Origin: an uncultured Bacteroidales bacterium
GTDB taxonomy: Bacteria > Bacteroidota > Bacteroidia > Bacteroidales > UBA932
Length of the DNA stretch: 42,255 nucleotides
Reading direction: 5' to 3'
Assembly (NCBI GenBank): GCA_944326235.1
Contig: CALVDH010000024.1
Span: 1-42,255, forward strand
The position numbers and the translations under genes were made by a program. Under the pieces are notes generated by a model. It was given only the letters and a program-made list of their open reading frames with translations. It was not told the origin of the DNA and did not search any database. Shown here piece after piece: positions 31,174 through 39,510 of this stretch. Numbering within the stretch: position 1 is the first letter of the stretch; each line of letters opens with the position of its first letter.

Positions 31174-31553
31174 TTTTGCGAAGGTAGGAATCTCCCGGTC
31201 TACAATCGGCTGAATGTAAAAAACGTGTGAAGAAATATGTATTTTTAAAAATGCCTGTGGCGCTGGAGCGGCCTTGTGAACTAAACAGACTCGTTCGCAC
31301 GGTGCCTTGGTGCAACTAGGCGATAGTCAGCGTGTTGCTGAATCATCGTGTGGATACCAGCAATTTTTTATGCGACGAAAGCACCTCGTTGTGCTGCTGC
31401 ATGCTGGTTTTTAGCCTGTTACACCGATGGGGTGTGCGACCATTTCCGGACCTTCATGAAAGCGCAAGAGCACTCACCTTCCGGAGGTGGACGATATCGT
31501 GGGAAAACTGCACACCTTTCTAAGGTGGGCTGGTCAGGGCGGATACGTGCCGA
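31174..31553. repeat. Linker L and repeat S copy C, with palindrome pair
   Basis: Linker L 31174-31290, S copy C 31291-31489, palindrome pair about 31474-31525. Almost the same as 29335-29714. The cassette 1 and 3 promoter that normally precedes linker L is missing here: instead 31109-31173 is unique sequence before the GIY-YIG-like gene, so the homology has a sharp edge at the TTTTGC of 31174. Confidence 0.88.
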
Positions 31554-31871
31554 TTACAGGATGGTGATGCTGACCCGCTTGCCGAGCCCCTGGAAAATCT
31601 TGAAGAGCGTGGAAAGCTGTACGTCCGTCTTTCCGTTCTCAATGCGCGAGATGTACGACTTCTTCGTGCCGATTTTCGCGGCCAGCTGCTCCTGCGTCAG
31701 CCCCGCATTGCGCCGCTCCGTCTTCAAGCGCTCGGCCAGGATGAACGCCTCGGCTTCACGGTCGAAGCTGTCGCGCTCCGGTGTGCCTGTCTTGCCATAC
31801 TGGATATCGAGAATATCATCGTAGTCGTCACCGCAGTTAAGTATCGCCTTGTTCTTCTCTTCTGTTGTCAT
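31554..31871 (-). CDS. XRE-family antitoxin/regulator of cassette 3
   Basis: 105 aa; HTH half is identical or nearly so to the other two (LTQEQLAAKIGTKKSYISRI), N-terminus EEKNKAILNCGDDYDDILD close to cassette 2. It begins 2 nt after the toxin stop. Expected to bind the toxin and the promoter at 32229. Confidence 0.86.
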   Translation of the reverse strand: MTTEEKNKAILNCGDDYDDILDIQYGKTGTPERDSFDREAEAFILAERLKTERRNAGLTQEQLAAKIGTKKSYISRIENGKTDVQLSTLFKIFQGLGKRVSITIL

Positions 31872-31873
31872 AT

Positions 31874-32215
31874 CTATCGTGTTGAATTATAGTACTCTTT
31901 CATTATTTGAACAGCTTTTCTGATTTCAGACGGAGGCGTTTTCTGAGTCTTCTTCTGAAAACCTTGAAACAGAATGACCAGACTGCCTTTGTCCTGACAG
32001 CAGAATATCCGGAATATGTTCCCTTTGTGGCTGACCCTAATCTCATAAAGACCAGGAACATCAGATATTTTCCGAAAATACTCCGTCGGTATAACTTCCA
32101 AACATTTAACCAGTTCTATCACATAATCTATCTTTTTCCTGACAGCCTCAGTCTGCGCTATATAAAACTCCTTATAGTACGACTTGAAGACTTTGATTTT
32201 CCTGACAGCATCCAT
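31874..32215 (-). CDS. RelE/HigB-type toxin of cassette 3
   Basis: 113 aa. Same Gp49/HigB pattern as cassette 1 (GLYEIRVSHKGNIFRIFCCQDKGSLVILFQGFQKKTQKTP) with a different N-terminus (MDAVRKIKVFKSYYKEFY). Start ATG at 32215 has a GGAGGA ribosome-binding site, in line with the GTG chosen for the cassette 1 toxin. Predicted ribosome-dependent mRNA endonuclease. Confidence 0.86.
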   Translation of the reverse strand: MDAVRKIKVFKSYYKEFYIAQTEAVRKKIDYVIELVKCLEVIPTEYFRKISDVPGLYEIRVSHKGNIFRIFCCQDKGSLVILFQGFQKKTQKTPPSEIRKAVQIMKEYYNSTR

Positions 32216-32228
32216 TCTGTTCCTCCTG

Positions 32229-32259
32229 CAAAGTTAATCAATTAGTTAATATCCGCAAA
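32229..32259 (-). promoter_or_regulatory. Sigma-A-type promoter of cassette 3
   Basis: TTTG, 19 nt, TAACTTTG on the minus strand, the same sequence as at 29293-29323, 13 nt upstream of the toxin ATG. The A/T-rich inverted stretch in the spacer (TTAACTAATTGATTAA on the minus strand) might be the XRE operator; that is inference. Confidence 0.75.
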
Positions 32260-32270
32260 TGTCTGTTTGC

Positions 32271-32586
32271 TTTTGCGAAGGTAGGAATCCCCCGGCCTGC
32301 AATCGTCCGAATGTAAAAAACACGCGAAAAAATACGTCTTTTTAAAAATACCTGTGACGCTGGTGCGGCCTTTCGAACTAAACAGAATCGTTCGCACGGT
32401 GCTTTGGCTCAACTAGGCGATAGTCAGCGCGTTACTGAACCATTGTGTGGACGCCAGCAATTTTTTAAGCGACGAAAGCACCTCGTTATGCTGTTGTGGG
32501 TTGATTTTCAGCCTGCTACACTGATGGGGTGTGCGGCCACTTCTAGATTCTCCTGAAAACGCAAGAGCACTCACCTTCAGAAGGTG
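32271..32586. repeat. Linker L and repeat S copy D
   Basis: Linker L 32271-32387 and S copy D 32388-32586. More changed than B and C but the length, the TCGTTCGCACGG start and the GCGACGAAAGCACC stem are kept. It overlaps by six bases the diverged 106-bp unit that follows. Confidence 0.86.
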
Positions 32587-32898
32587 CCGGATGAAACGGC
32601 TTATTGCCACCACCTTCTCGAATTCGTTAAAAGCCGACCCGCCACAGAGGACTCCCTCGCCGGCCTTGCCCCGGAGCCCCCTCCGGAAGGTGCCGGGTGA
32701 AACGGCCTTTCTCCACCACCTTCCAAAGGTGGGAAAGGGCAGAATGAAAGGGAAACGCGGATACGGACGCCCTGGAGGGCATGGCATGAAAACTCACCTT
32801 CGGAAGGTGGGGTGATATTGCAGGGAAACTGCTCACCTTCCGAAGGTGGCGATGCCGTGGAACGTGCTGTTGCTGACTTAAAAGTGAACGAATTTGAA
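32581..32898. repeat. Diverged 106-bp unit, palindromes and linker
   Basis: A full 106-bp unit (32581-32686) and part of a second, then a stretch like 18066-18120, a palindrome pair (about 32797-32847: CACCTTCGGAAGGTG and CACCTTCCGAAGGTG) and the edge linker shared with 28326-28376, ending in a GAACGA/TCGTTC hairpin. No gene seen. Confidence 0.82.
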
Positions 32899-33097
32899 TC
32901 GTTCGCACGGCGCCTTGGTGTAACTAGGCGATAGTCAGCGTGTTGCTGAATCATCGTGTGGACGCCAGCAATTTTTTATGCGACGAAAGCACTTCGTTGT
33001 GCTGTTACGTACTGGTTTTTAGCCCGTTACACCGATGGGGTGTGCGGCCATTTCCGGACTTTCCTAAAAGCGCAATAGCACTCACCTTCGGTAGGTG
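32899..33097. repeat. ~199-bp repeat S, copy E
   Basis: Last S copy. It ends 21 bp before the stop codon of the pilus tip gene. Its front linker matches that of copy A, so A and E look like the two ends of the island and B, C, D the inner joints. Confidence 0.88.
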
Positions 33098-33118
33098 AGA
33101 AGGATTGGCAGAAAACCG

Positions 33119-36100
33119 CTAAAGTATATCGTGTACTCCATAAACCCAGCCGGAGTTGTCTCCAGGTCCCAATGTTTTTCCGTCTGTATTATATGTGTAT
33201 ACCTTGCGGTCAGGATTCTCATCATTATACGGAGGAGCGTACCGGCCTTTCCCACGCATTGAGAATCCTGTGCAGGACATTATATGCGGTACGCCAGAAA
33301 TTTTTTCAAGGTCCCGTCTGGAAGTGAATATCAGCAGTTCCCGAAGATTCGGAAGGCGATACTCATCATGTCTCCAAGGATTGTTCTCTGGGTTTTGATA
33401 TGCATCCCAATTTGCAGCACCGCCACCTATGCCTCTGTAACTTTGAGTCATGCTGAATTTCTTCCAAGGAAGGCTGTTCGCACTCTTTTCATCGTGAGAA
33501 GGTATCTCGCCGGCTCCTTGAACATAATAGTCCCTGAGCGCTTTCGGATCAAGGTACGACAAGTCAAACGTGAGGAAATCAGATGAAGTCTGAACAAAAT
33601 CCTCAGGAATTTCATCACTGTCCAGCGGAAGCCCCAAATTCCGGACACAGCGATAGGCATAGTTGCTGCCGTTGAGATTTTTAGAACCGAGTTCTCCGGT
33701 AAAACCACCTTTCGACGCTCCTTCCTCGGCCCATAGAACAACGGGGTAATAGAATGTTTCTTTCCATGGCCACCAACCAGTCGAATATGAGCCCCCATAC
33801 GTACTCGAAGCATAATGCCAGTAAGGCCTGTCAAGGCTCCCCCCTGGAGGCGGGTTCCCATGAACAGGGTCATACGGATACAACCGAGATTCATAATCCA
33901 GAGCAAACTCCCCTATGAACAGGTCTGTAAGCTGGTTGATAGATGCTATGTACCACCGTATTTCGTTATCATCAACTATATCGTCTCCATTCAAATCTCT
34001 GTTGCGCATAAGACATGCGTACATGTGGTTGTTGTAAGCATCGGCAAGAATAATCTCTCCGTTTTCATCAGTCGTCAGCACTTCAGACCAGCGTAATTCT
34101 CCATTATTGTTTTCTCTTTTATTGTTAAGATATGATATAGTATTTGCCCTGCCATTGTCCTCACTATATGCTCCTGTTTTAGGAAAGTCCTCTGCCACGG
34201 GTAGTCTGGTATCCGAATCCGAGTCCATGATAGACTCCAGTCCCCAGCCGGACGGCACGGTTGACTCGGTATTATAAATTGTGCGGATCGACTTTTGCCT
34301 GAAAGTGAACATGGATTTCACGACGCTGGAGTTACCGTCCGCGCTGTAGTCGGCTTCTTCGAGGATGATGTGCATCATCCTGTCCTGCTTGTTTACACTC
34401 TCCTTCCACCATTTTGCCGGCTCTATAGTCGGGTTGTCAGATTTTGGATCGTATACGTAAAGGTACTCATCTATGAATGCCGTCACACCTATTTCGGCAG
34501 AATTTCCAAAAACACCTCCGTCCCCTTTATCCGCTTCCTCCTTAAGATACGTCATGAGCTGATCTACATCCATAAGCCTGACTCCGCCGTCAGCATACGA
34601 ATTCTCATCATTCTGAGATGCGTCCGGAGGAAACGGATCGTTATAATTCTGATCCCCAGGGTATCTTACCATTTCATTATCACTACAGCGGTACAGCTTA
34701 TTGACAGCAAACTTTATCCACCTGTAATCCCTCATCTCGCTAGGGATCTCCGTTCCTATTTCGTGTACACCATTGCTGAATTCAGTACTTACTCCCCACC
34801 ACAGATTATAGTTCCCATCCTCGTCCGGCTCGAATGCGGACTTGGGAAAACTGAGCAGGCGTTGTTCGTAGTGACAGTTAAGATCGTAGAACCCACGTTC
34901 ATTGAATACTATATCTCCTTCGTGACCCGGACGCGGATCCTGTCCTATCACAGTCACTTCTGTATGCACGTCATCTATGCCTTTGACTGTTATGGTATAC
35001 CTGTAGTGATGATTGCGCTTGGTCTTATAATCGTTCGGATCAAAATTTTCGGGATTATCCTCATTGAAACCTCCAAGATGTACGTAATATGTGGATGTCG
35101 AGCTTACGAATGTACTGCCTTCCTCGTAACTCAGCTGGCCCGTAATTTCCAGGTAAGTAGAATTGAGTGGCGCATATTCAAACGATAAATTGTCATGGAT
35201 ATATCCAGGCTTGGATGGATCTCTGTCTGGAATATCGTCTGATGTAACCCATTTTTCCCTCAACTTATATCCTTCACCCCCGTCCTCTGTTATGTATTTA
35301 TCCGGTTTCTTTAGATTCTCGGGCATATAAAATACAAAGCTCCCTGTGTAGCTGGACGCCACACTGCCGCCGCCTGTTGTTTGATCCATGCTCAGCTCTT
35401 CGAATTCTTCCGGTTCTGTGTCAAAATATGTCTCATCCTCGGCCGGTGCATCCGTCCCATCATCCGAAGGAAGAATCAGAGACTTGGACGGCACCCGGAC
35501 TACCCTCCAGGTCAAGGGCCTGAATGAAAAATTAGTCTTGCCGGAACCATCAGAGGTCACAGTTATTTCTACCTTGGCATCTGTCCTGCGCAGGTTCAGA
35601 TTGCAGGTTAAGTCAATGTCTCCGTCACTGCTTTCTGTTCCTGCAATATCAATTGATGTCGAACCGTCAGTATTCTCGGCATAACCCGTCATCATAAACA
35701 GTGCTCCGCGGCCTATAGATCTCGGTTCCAAGTTCATTACATAGGACTTAAGATCATCCAGAGTTTCTATAGCATCGAGATCCGCAACATCGACATCGTA
35801 CGCAGTATTGACAGCCGCGCCGTCATTTACATTTGCGATGGCGACAATAGTCGCCTTCGTAAGAGTGCCGCAGCCAAACCGCAAGTATCCGCTTCTATTA
35901 TTCGTCTGGTTTAACCCATTGCCAACAGAAAACAAGTTTGAACGCGGAACGTCGCTGTCATTGCTCTCTGTCAGCGGCTGTTTCTGTCCCGAAGAATTAA
36001 AGACGAAAAGGTAGATGTTGTCTATGCGGTTCTCGTTCTCGGAAGATGCGGCGGCACGTGTCATAACCGTATTCTCTGATGAGAAATATCCGAGGGAGAC

Positions 36101-36211
36101 ATTGACATGAACCCCTTCCTCAAAAAGATGGAATACGGACTCTTCCCTGCTGCAGCTCTGAACCGCGAGCAGAATAGTAAATGTAATTGTATACCTAACA
36201 ATGTTTCTCAT
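33119..36211 (-). CDS. Large fimbrial tip-type lipoprotein (DUF4906-like)
   Basis: 1030 aa. Lipid Cys20 (AVQSC), then SREES, a strand (GVHVNVSLG) and TRA at 51-53, where Arg-type proteases would free the donor strand in type V pili. About 60-300 resembles fimbrillin N-domains (NRIDNIYLFVFNSSGQK); a middle beta region about 300-430 (YYVHLGGFNED, HHYRYTITVKGIDDV) is DUF4906-like; the C-terminal ~250 residues contain DDNEIRWYIASINQLTDLFIGE and YRLPNLRELLIF, the DUF1566/FimH-like look of tip adhesins. It is the last gene of the pilus operon, and is visibly more A/T rich than the anchor and barrel genes. Name is by pattern; ligand unknown. Confidence 0.75.
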   Translation of the reverse strand: MRNIVRYTITFTILLAVQSCSREESVFHLFEEGVHVNVSLGYFSSENTVMTRAAASSENENRIDNIYLFVFNSSGQKQPLTESNDSDVPRSNLFSVGNGLNQTNNRSGYLRFGCGTLTKATIVAIANVNDGAAVNTAYDVDVADLDAIETLDDLKSYVMNLEPRSIGRGALFMMTGYAENTDGSTSIDIAGTESSDGDIDLTCNLNLRRTDAKVEITVTSDGSGKTNFSFRPLTWRVVRVPSKSLILPSDDGTDAPAEDETYFDTEPEEFEELSMDQTTGGGSVASSYTGSFVFYMPENLKKPDKYITEDGGEGYKLREKWVTSDDIPDRDPSKPGYIHDNLSFEYAPLNSTYLEITGQLSYEEGSTFVSSTSTYYVHLGGFNEDNPENFDPNDYKTKRNHHYRYTITVKGIDDVHTEVTVIGQDPRPGHEGDIVFNERGFYDLNCHYEQRLLSFPKSAFEPDEDGNYNLWWGVSTEFSNGVHEIGTEIPSEMRDYRWIKFAVNKLYRCSDNEMVRYPGDQNYNDPFPPDASQNDENSYADGGVRLMDVDQLMTYLKEEADKGDGGVFGNSAEIGVTAFIDEYLYVYDPKSDNPTIEPAKWWKESVNKQDRMMHIILEEADYSADGNSSVVKSMFTFRQKSIRTIYNTESTVPSGWGLESIMDSDSDTRLPVAEDFPKTGAYSEDNGRANTISYLNNKRENNNGELRWSEVLTTDENGEIILADAYNNHMYACLMRNRDLNGDDIVDDNEIRWYIASINQLTDLFIGEFALDYESRLYPYDPVHGNPPPGGSLDRPYWHYASSTYGGSYSTGWWPWKETFYYPVVLWAEEGASKGGFTGELGSKNLNGSNYAYRCVRNLGLPLDSDEIPEDFVQTSSDFLTFDLSYLDPKALRDYYVQGAGEIPSHDEKSANSLPWKKFSMTQSYRGIGGGAANWDAYQNPENNPWRHDEYRLPNLRELLIFTSRRDLEKISGVPHIMSCTGFSMRGKGRYAPPYNDENPDRKVYTYNTDGKTLGPGDNSGWVYGVHDIL

Positions 36212-36222
36212 ATTGCCTGCTG

Positions 36223-37338
36223 TCAGTTAAATGATGGAACATCCCTGTCTCCACCGTCTTCCCATGCTATTCCGTCCTCTCCGTTCCAGGGAACTTGGGA
36301 ATATGTTATTTCAACCATTGCCCTTGCGGTAATAGTAGCCGTGATATTGAATTGTGTATTGCGTATCATGTATGATATTCCCAGAACAGATTCGTAGCCG
36401 TCTTCTTTGTTATCTGTTCCAAGAGTAATGGAGTATCGGCTGGGAGTCTGCCGCGGGGCATTATTAGGGTAAATATATACCGGCATCCAGGAAGTGGACT
36501 TGTTTTGTTCGATTGGCACATATAACGGCGGGACAGAATTTGAATCATATACCAGCCCCTGATATTCCGTACCAGTAGGTATGTCAAGACTCTGACTGTG
36601 TGCCCGGAACATATACACCCGGTCGCTTACGAATGGACCGAAAGCCACTTTGTTCAGATTGACTGTTTCTGTAGTTGCATTGACCACCTGAAGATTGAGT
36701 TTAACCACAGCGCGTGTGAGGGTAATGCCGATCTGGGCATTCTCTGTTATCGTAACATTCTCGTCCCTCCCGCTCATAGGAAGACCATAATCGCCGATAT
36801 CCTCATATCGTTTCGGAAAATGTTTCTGCGACTCTGTATTACGCACCAGCAGCTTATTGTCGGCCTTATATGTGTCTCCCATAAGAATCTCATCAGTGTA
36901 TCCGCCGGTGCCGTCTTCACCGACGTCGATGATACTCTCCTCATTGGCTATTACATAGACGCTTGCGGGGCCCATCGGGACATCTTCCAGAGTTACTGAT
37001 GCGCTCAGTTTTGGTTCTGTTATATCCTCGGGGCTTAATTCTTCAACATCAAATTTCTCGTTGTACAGTATCCTGCGGGCTTCCGGTGTATCGGCCTTGG
37101 AAATGATTATCACGCGGAGTGTCCGCAGGCCTTCGTACGGAAGGACATTTGAATCTTCGGTTCCTCCTGATTTCGTGAACGGCGAGGACAGCGATACTAA
37201 GCCAGCGTTAAGAGTAACTGTCGTCGTACCTTGCGCGTCCAGCAGATGTTTTTCCGAGCAACCGGCTGCAAGAAACATTACCGACACCAAGGCCGCTGTA
37301 ATGACGTTAGAAGTTATATGTTTCACATTCACGCTCAT
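36223..37338 (-). CDS. Fimbrillin-like accessory pilus subunit
   Basis: 371 aa from the Met at 37338 (MSVNVKHITSN), chosen because the signal then ends properly at Cys27 (FLAAGC) and the gap to the upstream gene is 13 nt; the longer start would overlap it. FTKSG at 54-58 may be the processing site. Later features, GLPMSGRD, LTRAVVKLNLQVVNA and WMPVYIYPNN, are typical of P. gingivalis FimA/FimC-type subunits. Lies 11 nt before the tip-type gene. Likely a minor subunit near the tip. Confidence 0.78.
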   Translation of the reverse strand: MSVNVKHITSNVITAALVSVMFLAAGCSEKHLLDAQGTTTVTLNAGLVSLSSPFTKSGGTEDSNVLPYEGLRTLRVIIISKADTPEARRILYNEKFDVEELSPEDITEPKLSASVTLEDVPMGPASVYVIANEESIIDVGEDGTGGYTDEILMGDTYKADNKLLVRNTESQKHFPKRYEDIGDYGLPMSGRDENVTITENAQIGITLTRAVVKLNLQVVNATTETVNLNKVAFGPFVSDRVYMFRAHSQSLDIPTGTEYQGLVYDSNSVPPLYVPIEQNKSTSWMPVYIYPNNAPRQTPSRYSITLGTDNKEDGYESVLGISYMIRNTQFNITATITARAMVEITYSQVPWNGEDGIAWEDGGDRDVPSFN

Positions 37339-37351
37339 TGTAATCAAAACT

Positions 37352-38257
37352 TTACCATTGTACTGCAATGTCTTCTACTACCCAAGGTTCTACAGAGACT
37401 GTCAGTGTAGCATCTGTATAATGAAGCATCAGAGTGTATACGTAACTTTTCCCGGCAACCCACTCTGGACTGGCAGGGATAATTAAAGTTTTTTCTACTT
37501 TCTGACCATCCGCAGAATAACCCAGGGTCAAAATACATTCAGCACTAATGGTTTGGGGGATGAGCAGCATGTCCAGCAAGTCTGTCGTTCCGCTGGTGCT
37601 GACAGCGATGCCGCTTACTGCGCTGATGCTACTTGTTTCGTCAAGGACCCATCCTGAGGACGCGTAAGTCCCGCTGAAGGCAATACCGGAGAGGGTCAGA
37701 TTATTGACAATAATGTTGTCGGAACCGGTCGCCGCGACAAAACTCACGCGGGAGAGCAGGTGCTCGAAAGTGAATGCTACGGCTCCGTCGCCTCCCAAGG
37801 GGTAGTCACGGGAGGCAGTGGCTGTCATCAGGTCAATGTCGGCATTGGGGGAATTGAGGGTTATCGATGTGATGCCGTATGCGGTGCAGGCGGCGGTGAT
37901 TCCGGAGCCGTCAGCGGGGTTCGGATGCAGAGCATAGAAATTGTAGTTGCCCTCTGTCCAGAAACGTTTACTGTCATACGTCCATAAAGGTGATGAGGAT
38001 GCGGCATCGGCGTTGTAGACCCGTTCCTGTTCGAGAGAAGGAGCTCCGTCAATATACATCCACACGGCAAAATCTTCCATGTCCTCCTCATTGTTCACCA
38101 CGGCTTTGGTTACATCGGGCAGGAAAGAGGCGAAGGTTATCGGCTCGTCCGGTCCGGATTCTCTTTGGGAGACAATGGTGCAGGCGGTCAGGGCCGGCAG
38201 CAGGAGGGTGAGGGCTGCGGCGATCCGGAGGAGGGTATGTCGGGGTGTTCGCTTCAT
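37352..38257 (-). CDS. Fimbrillin family protein (Mfa-like), accessory subunit
   Basis: 301 aa. Lipid Cys26 (ALTAC), TKA at 50-52, then fimbrillin marks: DFAVWMYID, KRFWTEGNYNFYALHPN, FEHLLSRVSFVA (the conserved H..L.(R/K)V strand), and a C-terminal KSYVYTLMLH strand. Resembles Mfa_like_1. It follows the main fimbrillin after a 134-bp G/C-rich gap with strong hairpins, so it may be made in smaller amount. Confidence 0.82.
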   Translation of the reverse strand: MKRTPRHTLLRIAAALTLLLPALTACTIVSQRESGPDEPITFASFLPDVTKAVVNNEEDMEDFAVWMYIDGAPSLEQERVYNADAASSSPLWTYDSKRFWTEGNYNFYALHPNPADGSGITAACTAYGITSITLNSPNADIDLMTATASRDYPLGGDGAVAFTFEHLLSRVSFVAATGSDNIIVNNLTLSGIAFSGTYASSGWVLDETSSISAVSGIAVSTSGTTDLLDMLLIPQTISAECILTLGYSADGQKVEKTLIIPASPEWVAGKSYVYTLMLHYTDATLTVSVEPWVVEDIAVQW

Positions 38258-38300
38258 TGTCGTGGTCGTTGTGGGCGCAGGGGCCCGGGTTGGTGGTTAC

Positions 38301-38356
38301 GCCCGCTGACTGGGGCGGGCTTTAGGAGCCGGGAGGGGACGTTCAACCCCGCCCGG
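38301..38356 (-). promoter_or_regulatory. Two strong hairpins between the main fimbrillin and the next gene
   Basis: Stem 1: GCCCGC 38301-38306 with GCGGGC 38315-38320. Stem 2: CCGGG-A-GGGG 38329-38338 with CCCC-G-CCCGG 38347-38356, nine pairs around one mismatch. No T run follows on the minus strand, so this looks more like an mRNA-stabilising end or partial terminator than a classical terminator. The whole 134-bp gap is very G/C rich next to an A/T-rich gene. Confidence 0.5.
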
Positions 38357-38391
38357 CCGGTTAGCTATTCAGGCCGTATCAGGCTATGTGA

Positions 38392-39432
38392 TTATTCTGT
38401 AATAGTGATATCATCTGTAATATCGACATCAGGTGTTGTTTCAGACCAAGTATTGACAGATGTCACATCAAATACAATAGGCTTTGCCTCAAATGTTTCG
38501 GCAGAAATAGTTGCAGCATAAATGTAACTGTAACCAGGATTCCACCGATTATCGGCTGTCGCAGGCAAGTTAACCTCAAATTTCTTTTCAACCAAGCCTG
38601 TAGGAACATCAGCCGTCGGAGTCAGAGTAAATGTTATTTTCAGCAGTGATGCATTGCTATTTCCGGCCGCCTGAGGGATCAAATATACTGGTGTTGAAGT
38701 AGTATTGCCTGAATTAATCTCTATCTTAGGCGTAGTGAATTTAATAATTTGTGCATCAGGTGTGCCTTGATTTTCCCAAGTATTATATTCATACTGAGTA
38801 TTTATTGCTTCTCCAGAGCCAATAAATGTTCCGTTTGTACTAATTGAAGAAATCTGCAGCTCTTTAATTTCAACATCGATATCGTCAAGAGTAGCATCTT
38901 TGGAAAATTTAAACGACACATTCGATAGGATATGATAGAAATCGAAATTAACAATATCTCCATCTCCAGCTGTATATGTGTAAGAATTGTTAGCACTCTG
39001 AGCATACACTAAATCCTTAGTACCATCTGTAGTATAGTTAATAGTAAGGTATGCTTTTTTAGAAGCATCGTAGTTAATATTTACCCCACTGTTCAATACA
39101 TCATTATCATTGCTATATGCTGCAAATTGATAAGTTTTGTTTGCGGTCCAGTAGCGGAGGGGAGAATAGTCAACAGTCGCATCATCACTGCTCCAGGAGA
39201 CAGTCATTTCTTGATTTTCGAAGAGTGTTTTCAGATCTGAATCTTCATTAACACCTCCATAAACATAGAAATTTGTGAGATCACTGTTCTGGCCGATAGA
39301 CTTCACGGCGTTCGACACAAAATTGTCAAACCCGATAGCTCTAGTCTCGGATACATCCTTGACCTCGACCTTGGTGCATCCTGCGAGGACCATTGCCCCG
39401 GCTGCGAATGCTGCAAAAATTAATTTTTTCAT
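38392..39432 (-). CDS. Main-type fimbrillin (Mfa-like pilus subunit)
   Basis: 346 aa. Lipid Cys19 (MVLAGC), then KVEVKDVSETRAIGF with the TR|A processing motif at 30-32, only 12 residues from the lipid Cys. Fimbrillin marks: LTNFYVYGG, YSPLRYWTANKTYQFAAYSND, VNFDFYHILSNVSFKFSKD, VYLIPQAAG and a C-terminal YSYIYAATIS strand. The gene is clearly the most A/T rich of the locus and has an A/T-rich leader without TAnnTTTG box. Its place after the DUF5119 gene, and the hairpins after it, fit a highly expressed shaft subunit. Confidence 0.85.
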   Translation of the reverse strand: MKKLIFAAFAAGAMVLAGCTKVEVKDVSETRAIGFDNFVSNAVKSIGQNSDLTNFYVYGGVNEDSDLKTLFENQEMTVSWSSDDATVDYSPLRYWTANKTYQFAAYSNDNDVLNSGVNINYDASKKAYLTINYTTDGTKDLVYAQSANNSYTYTAGDGDIVNFDFYHILSNVSFKFSKDATLDDIDVEIKELQISSISTNGTFIGSGEAINTQYEYNTWENQGTPDAQIIKFTTPKIEINSGNTTSTPVYLIPQAAGNSNASLLKITFTLTPTADVPTGLVEKKFEVNLPATADNRWNPGYSYIYAATISAETFEAKPIVFDVTSVNTWSETTPDVDITDDITITE

Positions 39433-39510
39433 AATTTGTAAATTTTTAAAAAGTTTGTAATTATTTATATTTTAATTTGTTTCTAAATTCTTCCGCCGGT
39501 GCCGGACATC

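Noticed and set aside
28377..33097. Firm call as an integron (attC cassette array)
   Set aside because: No integrase is visible and I could not find consistent RYYYAAC/GTTRRRY core pairs in the five S copies; kept only as a hypothesis to test.
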